This document shows, piece by piece, positions 25,200 through 38,400 of a DNA stretch of 64,000 bases. Both the position numbers and the translations under genes were made by a program. Numbering within the stretch: the stretch's first letter is position 1; every line of letters starts with the position of its first letter. The notes under the pieces were generated by a model. The model was not told where the DNA came from. It did no database searches and saw only the letters and a program-made list of their open reading frames with translations. This DNA is from Lucifuga dentata (taxonomy: Eukaryota > Chordata > Actinopteri > Ophidiiformes > Bythitidae): the NCBI GenBank assembly GCA_014773175.1, contig VXCM01003449.1:25266-89265 (forward strand), in the 5' to 3' direction.

Positions 25200-28100
25200 T
25201 GTGCATGTGTGTGAGAGAGAGACAAGAGGTGCTCAGAGGGCAAATAAATGTGCATGAGTTGTCCCATATTTATTACTATCAAGACACAATATGTTGAGCC
25301 TCTCATATTGTGGATAATGTTTACTGTGATAATCCATCAAGGGAAGCGGGCGGAGTTACAGGTTCAATATGGAAGACAACGTTGTTTCCAGACTATATGA
25401 AGTAGTAATCATGCAGTACAATTGCTGAACTCTGCAGTAGTTAAACACTACCAAAGCTAGCAGAGATTTAGCAATGTAGAGAACAAGTATTTTCTCAAGA
25501 AGAGTTAAATACTGTTAACAATGGCCGACTCCGCAGTACTTTGTGCTTGTGACACCAAACCCACAAAGAATGATCTCCCAGCTCTACAGCTTTACGGAGC
25601 TTTTAGCCTGTTTCAGCTAATTGTTTTGGTTTTGCTGCTGCATATTTATTGTACAGTTCAGTCTCAGCTGCTTTCATCAACACTGTTCATCAACAGTAGG
25701 AGGCAGGTGTTTCCATTTAAAACGCCGTGGTAAGGCAAATGTACACAAGACAAACTGGTTAATGACAAGGTGGTGAGGAAAGACTAATATATTTCTATAT
25801 AAAAAGAAGAGTACTGCACTTTTAGAAGTGCTTATGGCTTTTTAATCTGTTCATGCAGAACCTGAGCTAAAAAAGACTGTGACTGTGACAAAGACTGTGT
25901 ATCTGTGGAAAATAGGTAGAAGTCAGCGACTTGGTGGCAGCTAACCAAAGACTGTCTGCTGGGAGCTGTCATCACCTCTTCTACCCCTGGCTGGGTGCTT
26001 ACTCTACGCTGTTCTACACTTGTTCATGCTTTACAATGCACAGAGACAAACACAAACAAGGCACAGCTACAAAAAAGACATACTTCAAATACGGAGGCCT
26101 GTGCAAAACAATCTTTCATTTCCTGCAAACAAACTGCGAGTCCCAGTCAGGTTGTTCCTCTCCTTGTGGATCTAATCCTTGCTGCTAAATCTGACAGGGA
26201 CAGAGTGTGAGTGACTGTGTGTGTGTGCGCATCTTTCATTTGTCATACTTACTGTACATGTACGTGTAACGTGTAACGTGAAAGAAGCTCTCACCTGCCG
26301 TCTCTCTCAGCAGCTCCTCCCTCGATGACAGTCTTGACGAAGATGCCCAGTTTCTCCAGGCCTGCATCCGCACCCACACCCATCCCTATGATACTGATCC
26401 CCAAGCCGTCCTCATCTGGCAATAGTCAAATAAGTGTGACTGTGCCTGTGTGTATGTCTACATAGCTGGAAACAATGCATGCGTGTGGCAGGACGCAGTA
26501 TCCTGTATCTGCAGGATTAAGCGATTCCATTTCCTAATTTGCCATTGAGGTTTGAATGGGATCCAATCAATACAAAAGCAACAAACCCAGAAAAGTAAAG
26601 TGAGGTGGAGTGACAAATATGAGGAAAAATGGATAGGTGGCTACAAATACACAGAACAGTTGATTTATTCATGGCAAAGGGAGCAGATACAAGTACTTCA
26701 TGTACGACTGGCTTTCACAAAAATAGGATATGTGCGCTAAGAAGGAAATTCCCTTCCAGCGCAGCATTCGTCTCTCTTTCCACCCAGCATTAATTATACA
26801 CAAGCAGTTAGTCTTACATAACAAGGCGTAGAGGTGAAACCCTATAATGGGAAGTCATTCTATTTTAGCTGCCAGGCAATACTGAGCTTTTAAGGTTAAA
26901 AAAAAAACAAAAAACTTCTCNCTATTTTAGCTGCCAGGCAATACTGAGCTTTTAAGGTTAAAAAAAAAACAAAAAACTTCTCAATGAGACAAGACAAGAG
27001 AGGTGCTTAAGAAATAAAGAGGACTAGACGTATATATGCACTTTCAGCATATACTTTTTCTCTTTTTATTTTCCTTCCCACCTTTCTCCAGTTCCACAGG
27101 GAAGAGCTCCAGTTTCTCCACCCTCTTCTCTAGCTCGTACTCTGCGGAGGAGGCAACAGGATCCACCTCCTCGTTACGACGGTCATAGTCTTCGTTGGAG
27201 TAGGTGTTGAACACCTGCAGAGGAAGCAAAAGGAGTTACAGTTTTAGTCCAACTGTTGGGTCACTTTCCAGAGAAAAATAAGGGCTAACGATTCTATGTA
27301 CACATAGTTATGATTCTGAAGTTTAATAAAGGAGACAGCGTGAAAACAATGGTGGTATCGGTTGCTCGTCACGGGAGGGGGTAATGCTGCTACAGTACAT
27401 TTTAATTAATATGGACAGCAGCAAATAAGGGCTTTTGGTTCCAATAATAGGAAAGAAATTTCTTTCTTTGGAGCACAAGTCTCACACAGCAAAACTAACA
27501 ATACTGCAGTAAGCAAAGGTGCTACCACCAACCACACGGGAGGACAGGGTACTCTTATTCCTCCTCTGAGCTGTGTGGGCTCCTTGAGGAACTGCTCACC
27601 CACTCCAAGAGCCAGTCGTCACTTCACATCTCATCAAAGCCCACCCACTCTCACTGCTCTCTGTTCTGAGGAGGACGTCGTGGAGGAGGAGGAGGAGGAG
27701 GAGGAGAAGGGGGGGAAGCTATGCACAAGATGATTCAAACGTGCAAACTCTGGTCACGTATGTAGTGCAGTGTTCTGCAGAGGGCTGGGTGCTGGATAAA
27801 GGCGTGCACAGGTACGCATAGTGTGTGTGCTTATGCATAAGCGTCATCTCAGTCAGACCGACACCTGTTATGCCCTTACAAGGAAACATTGTCGGGGAAA
27901 GATATCACACATTTGGTTTAATGACGTAAATCGTTATCATCCCTCCATCATCATTATTCCCCACGCTGCCTGCCATTCATCTGTGAAGATCACATTCGTC
28001 AAAGCTAAATGAGGGGAGTAAAATGTCACGCGCTGCAATAAGGAAGAAGAAGAGTTCTCTTCATCATAGACAATCTGACGATCTGGAGGCAAATCCTGTG

Positions 28101-29397
28101 TCAGCATCGCTGAACAAAATGGGGGGTGAGAGCAGAAATATATTTTAATAGGAGATCAATAAAGTGATATGTCACGTAACATGCATTAAGTAAAGCCAGA
28201 GGCCACACTCATTATAGCTCATCCAAAAATCCATATGTGAGCTGAAACTGAAAGAGGCTTCAGCGACCCAAGGTCATGACAAATAAAATTAGAAGGGCTC
28301 TCGTTAGAGTCCATACTACCTCCACCAAGGCTGAACAAGGACAAAATTTGTTTATTCTAATAATATATTGGTCTAAAGGGACAGAAACAACTATAATAAA
28401 CACAATATCTTCTGGATTTATCTTAACTATTAAAGATATGCCAAAACTGTTCCCATGCTAATGAATAGGTATAATCTCAGCTACACACTAGTGTTGCATG
28501 TTTCTAACATTATTGGTGTATAGCAATTGCATTAATGTGCCCCCATCCAAATATACATTTTAATCCATAAGATCCATATCCTTAACTAAATCCAGACCAA
28601 ATTTCACCTACTGAGAGTCTATCATGATTCGGCAGATTTTTTTTTTAATCATTGGGATTAGTTTTATCTTTGAAGAAAGTGACTAAAATATTGGAAAAAA
28701 TCTTGAACTCTTAAGAAATCATTCAAAAAAATGATTAATCCTGGCCTGGTTGGGGGTGGGGCTGTTATAATATTGTTCATGCTATAAAACCAATAAATAA
28801 AGTGTTTAAAAAAAATCCTGGATCCAGGATGTGCATCAAATTTAAAAGAGTTCTTCCCTGGCGCCATGCACCGCCCTTTCACCAAGTTTTGGCAAAATTA
28901 CTTTTGGAGTAATCCTGCTATAAAACCAACCAACCAACAGACATGGGTGGAAACATAATGTTCTTGATGGAGGTAATAAGCGACGACACAGTAGGCATCA
29001 TTCATCAAGACTTTAGTATTGGATGGAGCTTTGGAAAATAAAGATGAAAGCCAAAAATACTTCAAAAGCCAAAAAATGCATGTTGCCAAGACAAGCCAGA
29101 CAAACACACAAAAATTAATGTGCTCACCTGCACAAGTTTGAACAGTTCTACACATTTGTTAATGCTGTAGTGATGCAGCTGATACGGCACAGTTATACAG
29201 TATATGGTGCTTTGTTGCACAGACAGAGAGTGGTGGCTTTACGCTCAGCTTGGCCACATTGACATTATAGCACGATGCTAACGGGCTCTGTTCTAATTCG
29301 TCTCTCTGTGTGCGTGATCTATCCATGACCTCCCTGTCATCAATCATTCAGTGTGATCAACAGCCATACATTATTAATGCTCTCTCTCTCTCTCTTT

Positions 29398-29438
<41 letters not shown>

Positions 29439-29733
29439 ATTTCCATGCACACATTAATATAAAGTAGTGCATAGCGTTTCAGCAAAATGCTAACATACAT
29501 TCACAGCAGACCCAACAGTGCACCATAGCACGTGTGAACACACAGAAACGCACACAATGATACACACCCATGCACAAACACACACTGCTGACGCATGCAA
29601 ACACCAGCATTTCTGCTGTCCTGGACATCCTGGATGCAATACTACATTGGCAGTCAGTATGCCACTCTCTAATGGCCTTTTGCAGTCATGGTGTATTTTC
29701 GACAAACACATTAGCATGTAGGTTTGGTGTGTG

Positions 29734-29780
<47 letters not shown>

Positions 29781-30005
29781 GTAGTCATGCAGAGAGATGA
29801 GGACAGATGAGGGTGGAACTGTGAGAGAGGGAGAGGAGGAATGGAGGAGTGATGGTGAAAGATAAGAAAAGGGCAGGAGAGGGAATTTAAAAAAAAAAAA
29901 ATCAGAAGCAATACTACATTGGCAGTCAGTATGCCACTCTCTAATGGCCTTTTGCAGTCATGGTGTATTTTCGACAAACACATTAGCATGTAGGTTTGGT
30001 GTGTG

Positions 30006-30055
<50 letters not shown>

Positions 30056-33000
30056 AGAGAGAGAGAGACTGAATAACTTACTATTAGAATGCATTTATTC
30101 ACAGTCAAAATAAACTGGATGGTTATCTGGTCCTAAACAGGAGCTACACATTTTCAGATTAGCTGAACACCACAGGTCTCCACACACACACACCTGATTT
30201 CACTCAGAATGTTAAATATGAGAGATTCCAAAACAAGATCACGGCTCAAAAAACTGAAAAATCTATATGCCCTAGACTTGTTTTAGGCGCAGGTTGTTCT
30301 CTGTTGTTGACATTTCACAGGATGCACATGACGCAAATTTTTAGAGGGTCAAGACAAATTCAAGAGACAAAATGAAACTCAACAGCTTCGTCAAATGTGG
30401 TATTATGCATATCAATACGACGACCCACATAAGCCAATAAACCAATCCACGGATACAATGTCAGTCTCAAGTATGTCAGATCATTCAAACCTTATCTGCT
30501 TTAATAGCTCTGTGAAATCTATATCCTCATGTCAAGATGATGAACACACACAGGTTTCTGCTTTGAAGAACAGTTGGCTGGTGCTCGGGCGGGTCATTAC
30601 GCTCAACTGTAATTCTATTTTTACTGAAGAGGCAGCACACAAAGACGAACACTAAAATGGAAGAAGACTGGAGTATAATGGCCTGTCTCCCCGTGTGTTG
30701 CCCCTCTGGAAGTGAATTGGAAAGTCTGTTAAAGGATTAGACACAACCATTTATATGTAAATATGTTCCTCCTCACTGCCTGTAATTTCTGACAACAACT
30801 TTAAAACTTGCCATGACTTTGGATCAAAAAAGCGCGTCTCCAAACTCCAGATTTTTGGTATATAAATCGTTATAAGGCTGAAATAAGAACATTGTATTTA
30901 GATCTTTTTAAAGGACTATTTATCGGCAATAGTGCATGTCTGAGTCTAATATTCAATTTTCATACATGTTACATTACTGACAATCATTTCCCAAAAAATA
31001 AAACTGTATTTCGGCTTTCCTGATATTTTACAAAATCTCTTAATCTTTCGAAATCAAATATTGAAGTGATACACCCACCTTAAAAATCGATGTTTCACCT
31101 GCTAATAGTTATGCAGCCTTATGAAGTCACNTGATACACCCACCTTAAAAATCGATGTTTCACCTGCTAATAGTTATGCAGCCTTATGAAGTCACGGCCA
31201 TTTAAATTTTTCAATAAGCACAGTCTTGTTTTGGGGCTATATTCCCCAGTGGAGTACATTCACGCCACGCTTTTTATTGCGCTTAAATGCTTAAAATTAT
31301 ATAACTTCTAAAAAAAAAAGCCTGAATACAAGTCTTGTTTGCGATGATGGATTACCTATCCCAAGAATGTTTTCAGTATCAACAAGTTGATTTTAATAGC
31401 GTAAAGAATGAAGACCAATGGTGGTCCGGAAAGTAGGAAATTTTTTTTTAATTCACTGTTCCAGTAGTATGCTTTGGGAAATGATTGTCAGTAACTTTAC
31501 ATGTATGAAATNTTTTTAATTCACTGTTCCAGTAGTATGCTTTGGGAAATGATTGTCAGTAACTTTACATGTATGAAATTTGAATATATTAGACTCAAAC
31601 ATGCACGACCACCGGTATGGTCCTTTAAGATGAAAGCTAGCAAATGCTTTTATCATCTTACTGCATTTACTCTCATTAAGTTCATATAACCTCGAATCCA
31701 CTGACTCACACAAACAAGCACACACCATCTCCATATCTGAGATCTGATGTATATAAACTTGAAGTCTGATAAGCGCTTCCTCTCATCTCTGTATTAGTCT
31801 AGTCTTTTTTGTCATCTCTCACTCAGCCAATCAGATCTCCTCTTTCTTTTCTGGTCCTCATCCTTCACGCTGATCAATAAGTCTGACTCCAAACACACGT
31901 GCGCACACACATTTTTGTGTTTTGCCAGTAATAAAAACTACCACAATAGAGCTAGGGGCTCTTGAGTGCAGACAGAAGTTCCGCTTGGGAGTCCACAGCT
32001 TGGCAGCCTTGTTATCTCCACGCCTGGCAGAGGATGAGGAGCATTTGATTTGATGTACCGTATAAAAATCTTCCTGAGTTCAGCTTTACTGTCAACTGAT
32101 GCTGGTGCCTGGATGCCTTCAGCTCTCAGTATATGTGCACATCGCTGTTTTATCTGTTTTAATATCAATGATAATATATTGGTCAGGAGTGTGCTTGTGT
32201 GTCTGTGTGTGTGTCTCTGCAGTCTGTTTAAATTGCAGGTACATGTCTGTGTATGTGTGTATGCGTGCCAGGCTGGCATGCTTAAAGGACCATACCACCC
32301 ATTTTGTATGTTTGAGCCTAATTCAATTTTCATACATGTTACATTACTNAAGGACCATACCACCCATTTTGTATGTTTGAGCCTAATTCAATTTTCATAC
32401 ATGTTACATTACTGAGTCATTTCCCAAAGGATAAAACCGTATTTCAGCTTTCTTGATATTTTGCAAAATCTCTTCATCTTTCAAAATCAAATAGTCAACC
32501 GAAAAACCCACCTTAAAAATTGATGTTTCGCCTACTAATACACTGTAAAATGTGACAAGTTGATCTGACTTAAATAAATCTAGGAAACCGAATGCCTTGA
32601 AAAAGGTAAGTAAAATAACTTAGTCTTAAGTTATGTTTACTTTATGTCTACTTGAACTTAAGACTATCAAGGCAATCGGTTTCCTATATTTTTTTTTTAA
32701 GTAAGATCAGCTTGTCACATTTTACAGTGTAGTTACACAGCCTTATGAAGTCACAGTTGTTTAAATTTTTCAATAAACAGGACTATATTGGGACTATATT
32801 CCCTGGTGGAGACATACATTAACTCCACGCTTTTTATTGCACTTAAAAGCTAAAATTAAGAAACTTCGAGAAAAAAAAAAAAACCCTGAATACACGTATT
32901 GTTTTGATGATGGATTACTTATCCCAAGAACACTTCAAGTATCAACAAGTTGATTTTAATAGCGTACCAGAATGAACTGAAACCAATGGCAGTCTGGAAA

Positions 33001-35249
33001 GTAGGAAAACAATTTTTTAACTCACTGTTCCAGTAGTATGTTTTGGGAAATGACTGTCAGTAACCTTACATGTATCAAAATTGAATATATTTGGCTCAAG
33101 CATGCAAAATGGCTGGTATGGTCCTTTAATCAGTATTCATCTTGCTGGTGATGCTGCTGGATGACAGCCCCTCAGCCAAATCATGTCTGTCAGTCTGTGT
33201 GGAGAGTTGGCGGGCTCTGCTCCGGGACAGAGGAGCAGGGATTAGTCCAGGGCCTGTTTACCCACAGGGGAGGAGAGAAGAAAGGAGGATGGATGCAAAT
33301 GAACATCAGGGAAAGGCTGGAGGGGAAATTACCAGAAAAGAGAAGAGGAGGAAGTAGGAAAAGAAAGAAGGGTCAAGGAAGAGATGAAAGAGGATGGAAG
33401 AAGGGGAGAGAAGAGGAAGAGAGATGGAGGTAGCTTTGAGATGATGAGAAACTGGAGAGGTTGTACATGAAAAGGAAGGATGGAGTTAACAGAGGATGAG
33501 AGGTGAGGGAAATGTGATTCATGGTAGAGCAAAAATGGCAATGGGAAAAATAAAGAAAAGAAAATTGAAAAAAGTAAGTATGAAGCTGGGGCAGTTTGCT
33601 CCAGGGTTGTGGTAGCCTGGTGTCCATGCCCAGCCAGCCGCCTCTGATGGTATTAAGTTGAGCCTTTGGTGTGGCCACGCCAACACCCACCCTGTGCCCT
33701 CCAAACACTAGACATGCCGACGGCAATAAGAGGCTGGAAACTGAGGAGAAATGTTCCTACTGTTATGACAAAGGCCCAGAAAACCCTGCAGTGGATTAAG
33801 TACAGCCTGGCACACACACACACACACTCTCAAAGCAGTCTAGTCTGTGATGACAGCTCAGCACATTTGCATTCCATTACTTCTACCTGTGGCCACCCAC
33901 CCACATGGAAAGAGACCAAGCTGGACAGGTGCTGAAGAAAATGTCCGCTGAAAGGATGAGACAGTTTGTGATGATGGGAATGAATTGAGGTTGACAGATA
34001 TGAGCAGATGGAGACCGGAAAAAAGAAGAAAGAGAAGGAGAAGGAGACAGAAATATCAGGATGTATAGTTAAAGGTTAAGACGTATACCTCTTGTTAAAC
34101 GGCTGCTAAACGTTATTAGCAAGCACATACTTTGTGTTATGGATACACAACACTGATTCACTGTATTTTTCTGGGAACAGGATATTATCACCAGAACTAA
34201 CTCAGTCTATAAATTCAAACACATGAAGACGTCCAACTTGGCTGTCACAAGTGGTAACTGCTCAAACCTGCACACTGTCACAACATATCCATATCACGAG
34301 CAGCAGTGGTTTGGCTCAGTGAGAACACACACATACACACCTCTGCAACATGACTGGCCATCTGTGCTGGTTCACCAGTGTGAAACATAGACACACAGCG
34401 CTGCACATAGGCAAAACCTTCTCTGTCATGTGACATACCTCATCTCTCATATGAGGAAGTGATGCTGACTTAGCATGTTGGGAAATGTCAAAATCTAACA
34501 AGTCAGCACTTCTGTGCAGATAAGCTTCTGCAAGGATGATCTGATTTGTGCTCAATTCTTTCAGAACTTGTACCAGGTCTAGAAATGGTGATTCAACTAA
34601 AGTGATTCAATCAAAACCAGTGAAACACATGCAATCGTTACATTAATGTATTACTTTAAATAATTTATTCTCAACGGCAAAGTTTAGCCTCAAATGACAG
34701 CAGGTCTGTGTTTATATTATACTAGCACAGTGCCCATTCAAACTGTGCCTGTTTGGAACCGGACGGACTTATGGTGTGTGCTGCAGCCTGCCATAATTTT
34801 GTTTTGCACGTCCTGGTGAGTTAGCTTTGTTTTGCTGTAAAGGGTCGGGTTGAGACCATGCAACTGGACTGGAGCATATGCTGCCATGCCCAGAGCGTAT
34901 CCTGCCGCACGGACTACTTCTTACTGGCACAGCTCAATTTGAGAACCACTCATCCAAACAACTTCACACGCGACACTGCACGTTCTTGGGTCCTGAGCAA
35001 TAAACCTGCCAAATATCAAGTTCATACAGTACCGGGTTCTAGAGATGTTGACAGAGATTTCTGCCTTTATAGTTAGATTTTCAACATTTTCTTGAGGATA
35101 AACTTTAGCTCAACAGCATTTTCTAAATACAGCCACTGTAATCCAGGGATTCTACATTTCTTATATACTACTGTTTCAACGTAAAGACAAACATTGGTGT
35201 TTTTTTCACATCTACAACACATGCTGTACATACAAATGGACTTTAAAAC

Positions 35250-35286
<37 letters not shown>

Positions 35287-35434
35287 CTACTGAATTTCGT
35301 TTCACTGTTTTGCATTCATTGTGAACTGCTCTCTCTGTAACACTTTTTTTTTTTTTCTCAAGAATGCACCTCAGTCCACACTGGTAATGGCGCAATACCA
35401 TTGGGTGCCATGACACCCACCAACAACCACCAAC

Positions 35435-35471
<37 letters not shown>

Positions 35472-38400
35472 TCAGCTTCATACAGGGGTAAGAATAGTAA
35501 ACAACTGCAACTCAATGACTGCAAACAATCGGCTCCTTTATGTAAAGTCTTGGTCATATGCTCGTATACACTGAAGGGGAGGCTGGGATCACTGACCTGC
35601 TGACAATAACTTGCTGCTTGTTACAGTAGTGCTGCTCTGTCATGCCCACTTGCTATGCTATGTAATTCATTAGCCTGCAACAATGACTTGGCAGAGTTTG
35701 GCACTGCACTCCATCTTTTTCCACAGGCCCGATAACCACTGTGTGATCTGCACTATTGAGCATGTGGCACAGATCCCAACAATTGTGAGAAAGCGTCAGA
35801 TTTATAATTCTCCTGAATTCTTTAATCATAAATAAGCCCATTGACTGGTATTTTGGTAGTGGTTTTAATCTCTGTCTCTTTAAATTCACTTTCATCGTGA
35901 TTCTGACTCACTATAAACAAGGACATGGTGACAATGCAGCAGCCTGAGCTTTCCTCGGAGCTGGCTTAGCAAACATAGAGAACACTGTGTCATTATGACA
36001 CTGTCCTATGCAGGTTTTTACTGCAATAAAAAACTGGAAGCACACTGATGATATCATTAGCAGGGGCCAGACTGGGTAGGAGGGGGGATGGATGATGACA
36101 CAGTTCGTGACACAGTTCAGCGTGTGGCAACTGACCAGCCTGGAAAACCGCAAGCAACATCTCGCCTTTCTCTGGGTCATTAAAAATGCATTCCCCTGGG
36201 AGGATCGGGTGGAACCGAAACAAGAAAACAAAAACACTGCTGCACTAATAATCGAGAGACTAAGCTACCGGCACGCACAAATACTCTCAACACCGCCATT
36301 TAGAGTAGATGCTCCTATCAGAGATTAGAGGGGAATGGGAAAATGCTTGGAGTCACGGCATCTTCCTTTTTTATTTGTAGCTCGACTACTACACAAAAAT
36401 AGACGTTTCAAATGATTGTTAGGGAGTCAAAACGATTGTCTATGCTATGATTTTGGTGAAAACTGTCCCTAAAACTACTACACATCTTCCTACACTATTA
36501 GAGGATTTGTGAGGAGTCAAGATTTTAGGTTTAGTTGCCCTAAAATAATATACAGAATAGCCCGCTGTCATTCCGACTGAGTTTAGCTGCTGTTTTTGTC
36601 GTAGACTATTGGTCCAGCTCCACTGTACTATGGCTTCATCATTAAACTCTCTCCCATTATGTCCAGCCTCAGACTGCATAATTAGGGAGTTGACAGCCTT
36701 TCAGCCAGCTTTGGTGTGTAAAGAAAACACAAGAATATGGGGCACAAAGAAGAACAAAGTGATCAAGATGAAGTTCTGTATTGTAATTAACAGCATAACA
36801 CTTTAAATGTACAGTAGTTCTTCTGTATAATCACGAGTGGTGATTATAAATTGATTTGTTGTGGTATATGATTGAAATAAAACCATCCACTGCAACACTA
36901 CAGTATACTGAAAGCGAATAAACTGTTGCAATTCTGCTGCAGGATTAATTCCGGTTATAAGTCCAAAATTTGAGCCATGTTTCACTTACCACATCTGCCG
37001 GAAAGACAGACAATCTAAAAGTAAAATAGTCCTTTGCATTACAGTCTGAAAGTAAAGTTCCTGGCAGGAGACCATCTCATTTGAGCTTGTGAATTCCAAA
37101 ACTTCATTATGTGATGCTTATGTGATATTTAGTTAAAGTACACGATGAGTTTTTGAACTGCTTTGAAGTACTGGAGCCTGAGATTCAACACTGAATAAGG
37201 CAAATGCACACAGAGAAAGTGTGTGTAAATTATTGTTAATCTGAGGGATCTGGGATCTAATCTGCAAGCACCAAGATGATAACAGTCCCAGTCAAACATG
37301 TCAGAAATGTGACTCATATCTTCTTATGCATACCTCAGATTTTCAAAACAAGAACCTAAATCCCCAAGGGCTCAATTATTCATATAACTCCAAGATTTAG
37401 ACAATTCAGTTTATACACTTCAGTAAAGCAAAAGACATGAAACTTTATGTACTGTAACTGTGGCCTACATCTATCATATTGATTATGACTCCCAGCTGTG
37501 ATCTGTGCTCCTCAGCACTCTAACAGCACAGCCGCAGGATCTAACGGACAAAACCAAACCTCTTTGATCCACTGACAGACAGCATGCAGAGCAAAGAAGG
37601 TGATCATATAACCACTTCAGCAGCCGTTTAGCCGGTACACCACTCATCACATCTGCTTAACTCAATTAAGATATCGCAATGTCTCTACTGGTGAAAATGC
37701 TATTCTTCCGCAGGTACAAAAAAAAAGTATCATTAGACAGTATCAATGCAATGCACGTAGCGAGGGAGAGAAGAAAACAAGGGGAGACTGACATGGCAGA
37801 CTGTGTGGTGAGGGTGAAGGCTTCTTCTGTCAAAGTCCTGGGGTGCGGCTCAAACGCTGCATGGCAAGCAGCCACCAAGTAGTGTGATACGGTTCAAAAG
37901 CTTTTGAGATCAGGATTAGTGCTGTAAAAGATCAGCAAAAATTTTAAAATTTGAGGAGTGTGTAGTCCCTTTCTTAGTGTTATATCAGCTGCAACATCAT
38001 GTACATGGAATGAAAAGTGGGACAGCAGACTACACCTACTTTAATGCTGCTACGTCAGTCTATATGCCCGACTGCAGAGCCAAATCAGACGTAGTTTCTG
38101 TAGGTCAGTGCCTACGTCAACGCTGGCTGCCGCAGGTAGCCCAGTAATGTCACTTCTCTCTGGGTCAGGATCTCACGGCTGAATGAAAAGATGTGGAAAT
38201 TCTATGTGTTGTATTAATCACGAGAGTCAATATAAAGAAATCCAGAAAATATATAATGGGTTTCTTGGTCCAGTATTCATCTGTTATTCTTTTTCTTCTC
38301 GCTATTTATAAGAATTTGTCAGAAACTGCTTGTGTGCCTTCTCTCCTCTGCAGCTGCCAAGATTAGTTCTGAATTAATTAAGGATTTAAAGCTGGGATGT

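Larger units (their letters stand above)
30908..31628 (+). mobile_element. TTAA-flanked MITE, copy 2
   Basis: Left end TTAAAGGACTATTTATCGGC (diverged) and right end GACCACCGGTATGGTCCTTTAA. Contains two N-joined duplications (31067-31195 and 31445-31579); without them it is about 588 bp, the family length. Confidence 0.82.
32282..33129 (+). mobile_element. TTAA-flanked MITE, copy 3, with nested insertion
   Basis: Ends TTAAAGGACCATACCACCC and GGCTGGTATGGTCCTTTAA. After removing a 64-bp N-joined duplication (32285-32413) and the nested element (32541-32729), about 592 bp remain, like the other copies. Confidence 0.85.

Noticed and set aside
29380..29437. Short regularly repeated units resembling a CRISPR array
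   Set aside because: These are simple (CT)n/(CA)n repeats without spacers; the genome is vertebrate.
33373..33726. Minus-strand 117-residue frame
   Set aside because: Derived from a purine-rich tract in the largest ppp1r9a intron; low complexity.
38000..38160. GC-richer patch with repeated CTACGTCA/TACGTCA motifs
   Set aside because: Could be an old repeat or CRE-like sites, but no termini, symmetry or gene context support a call.
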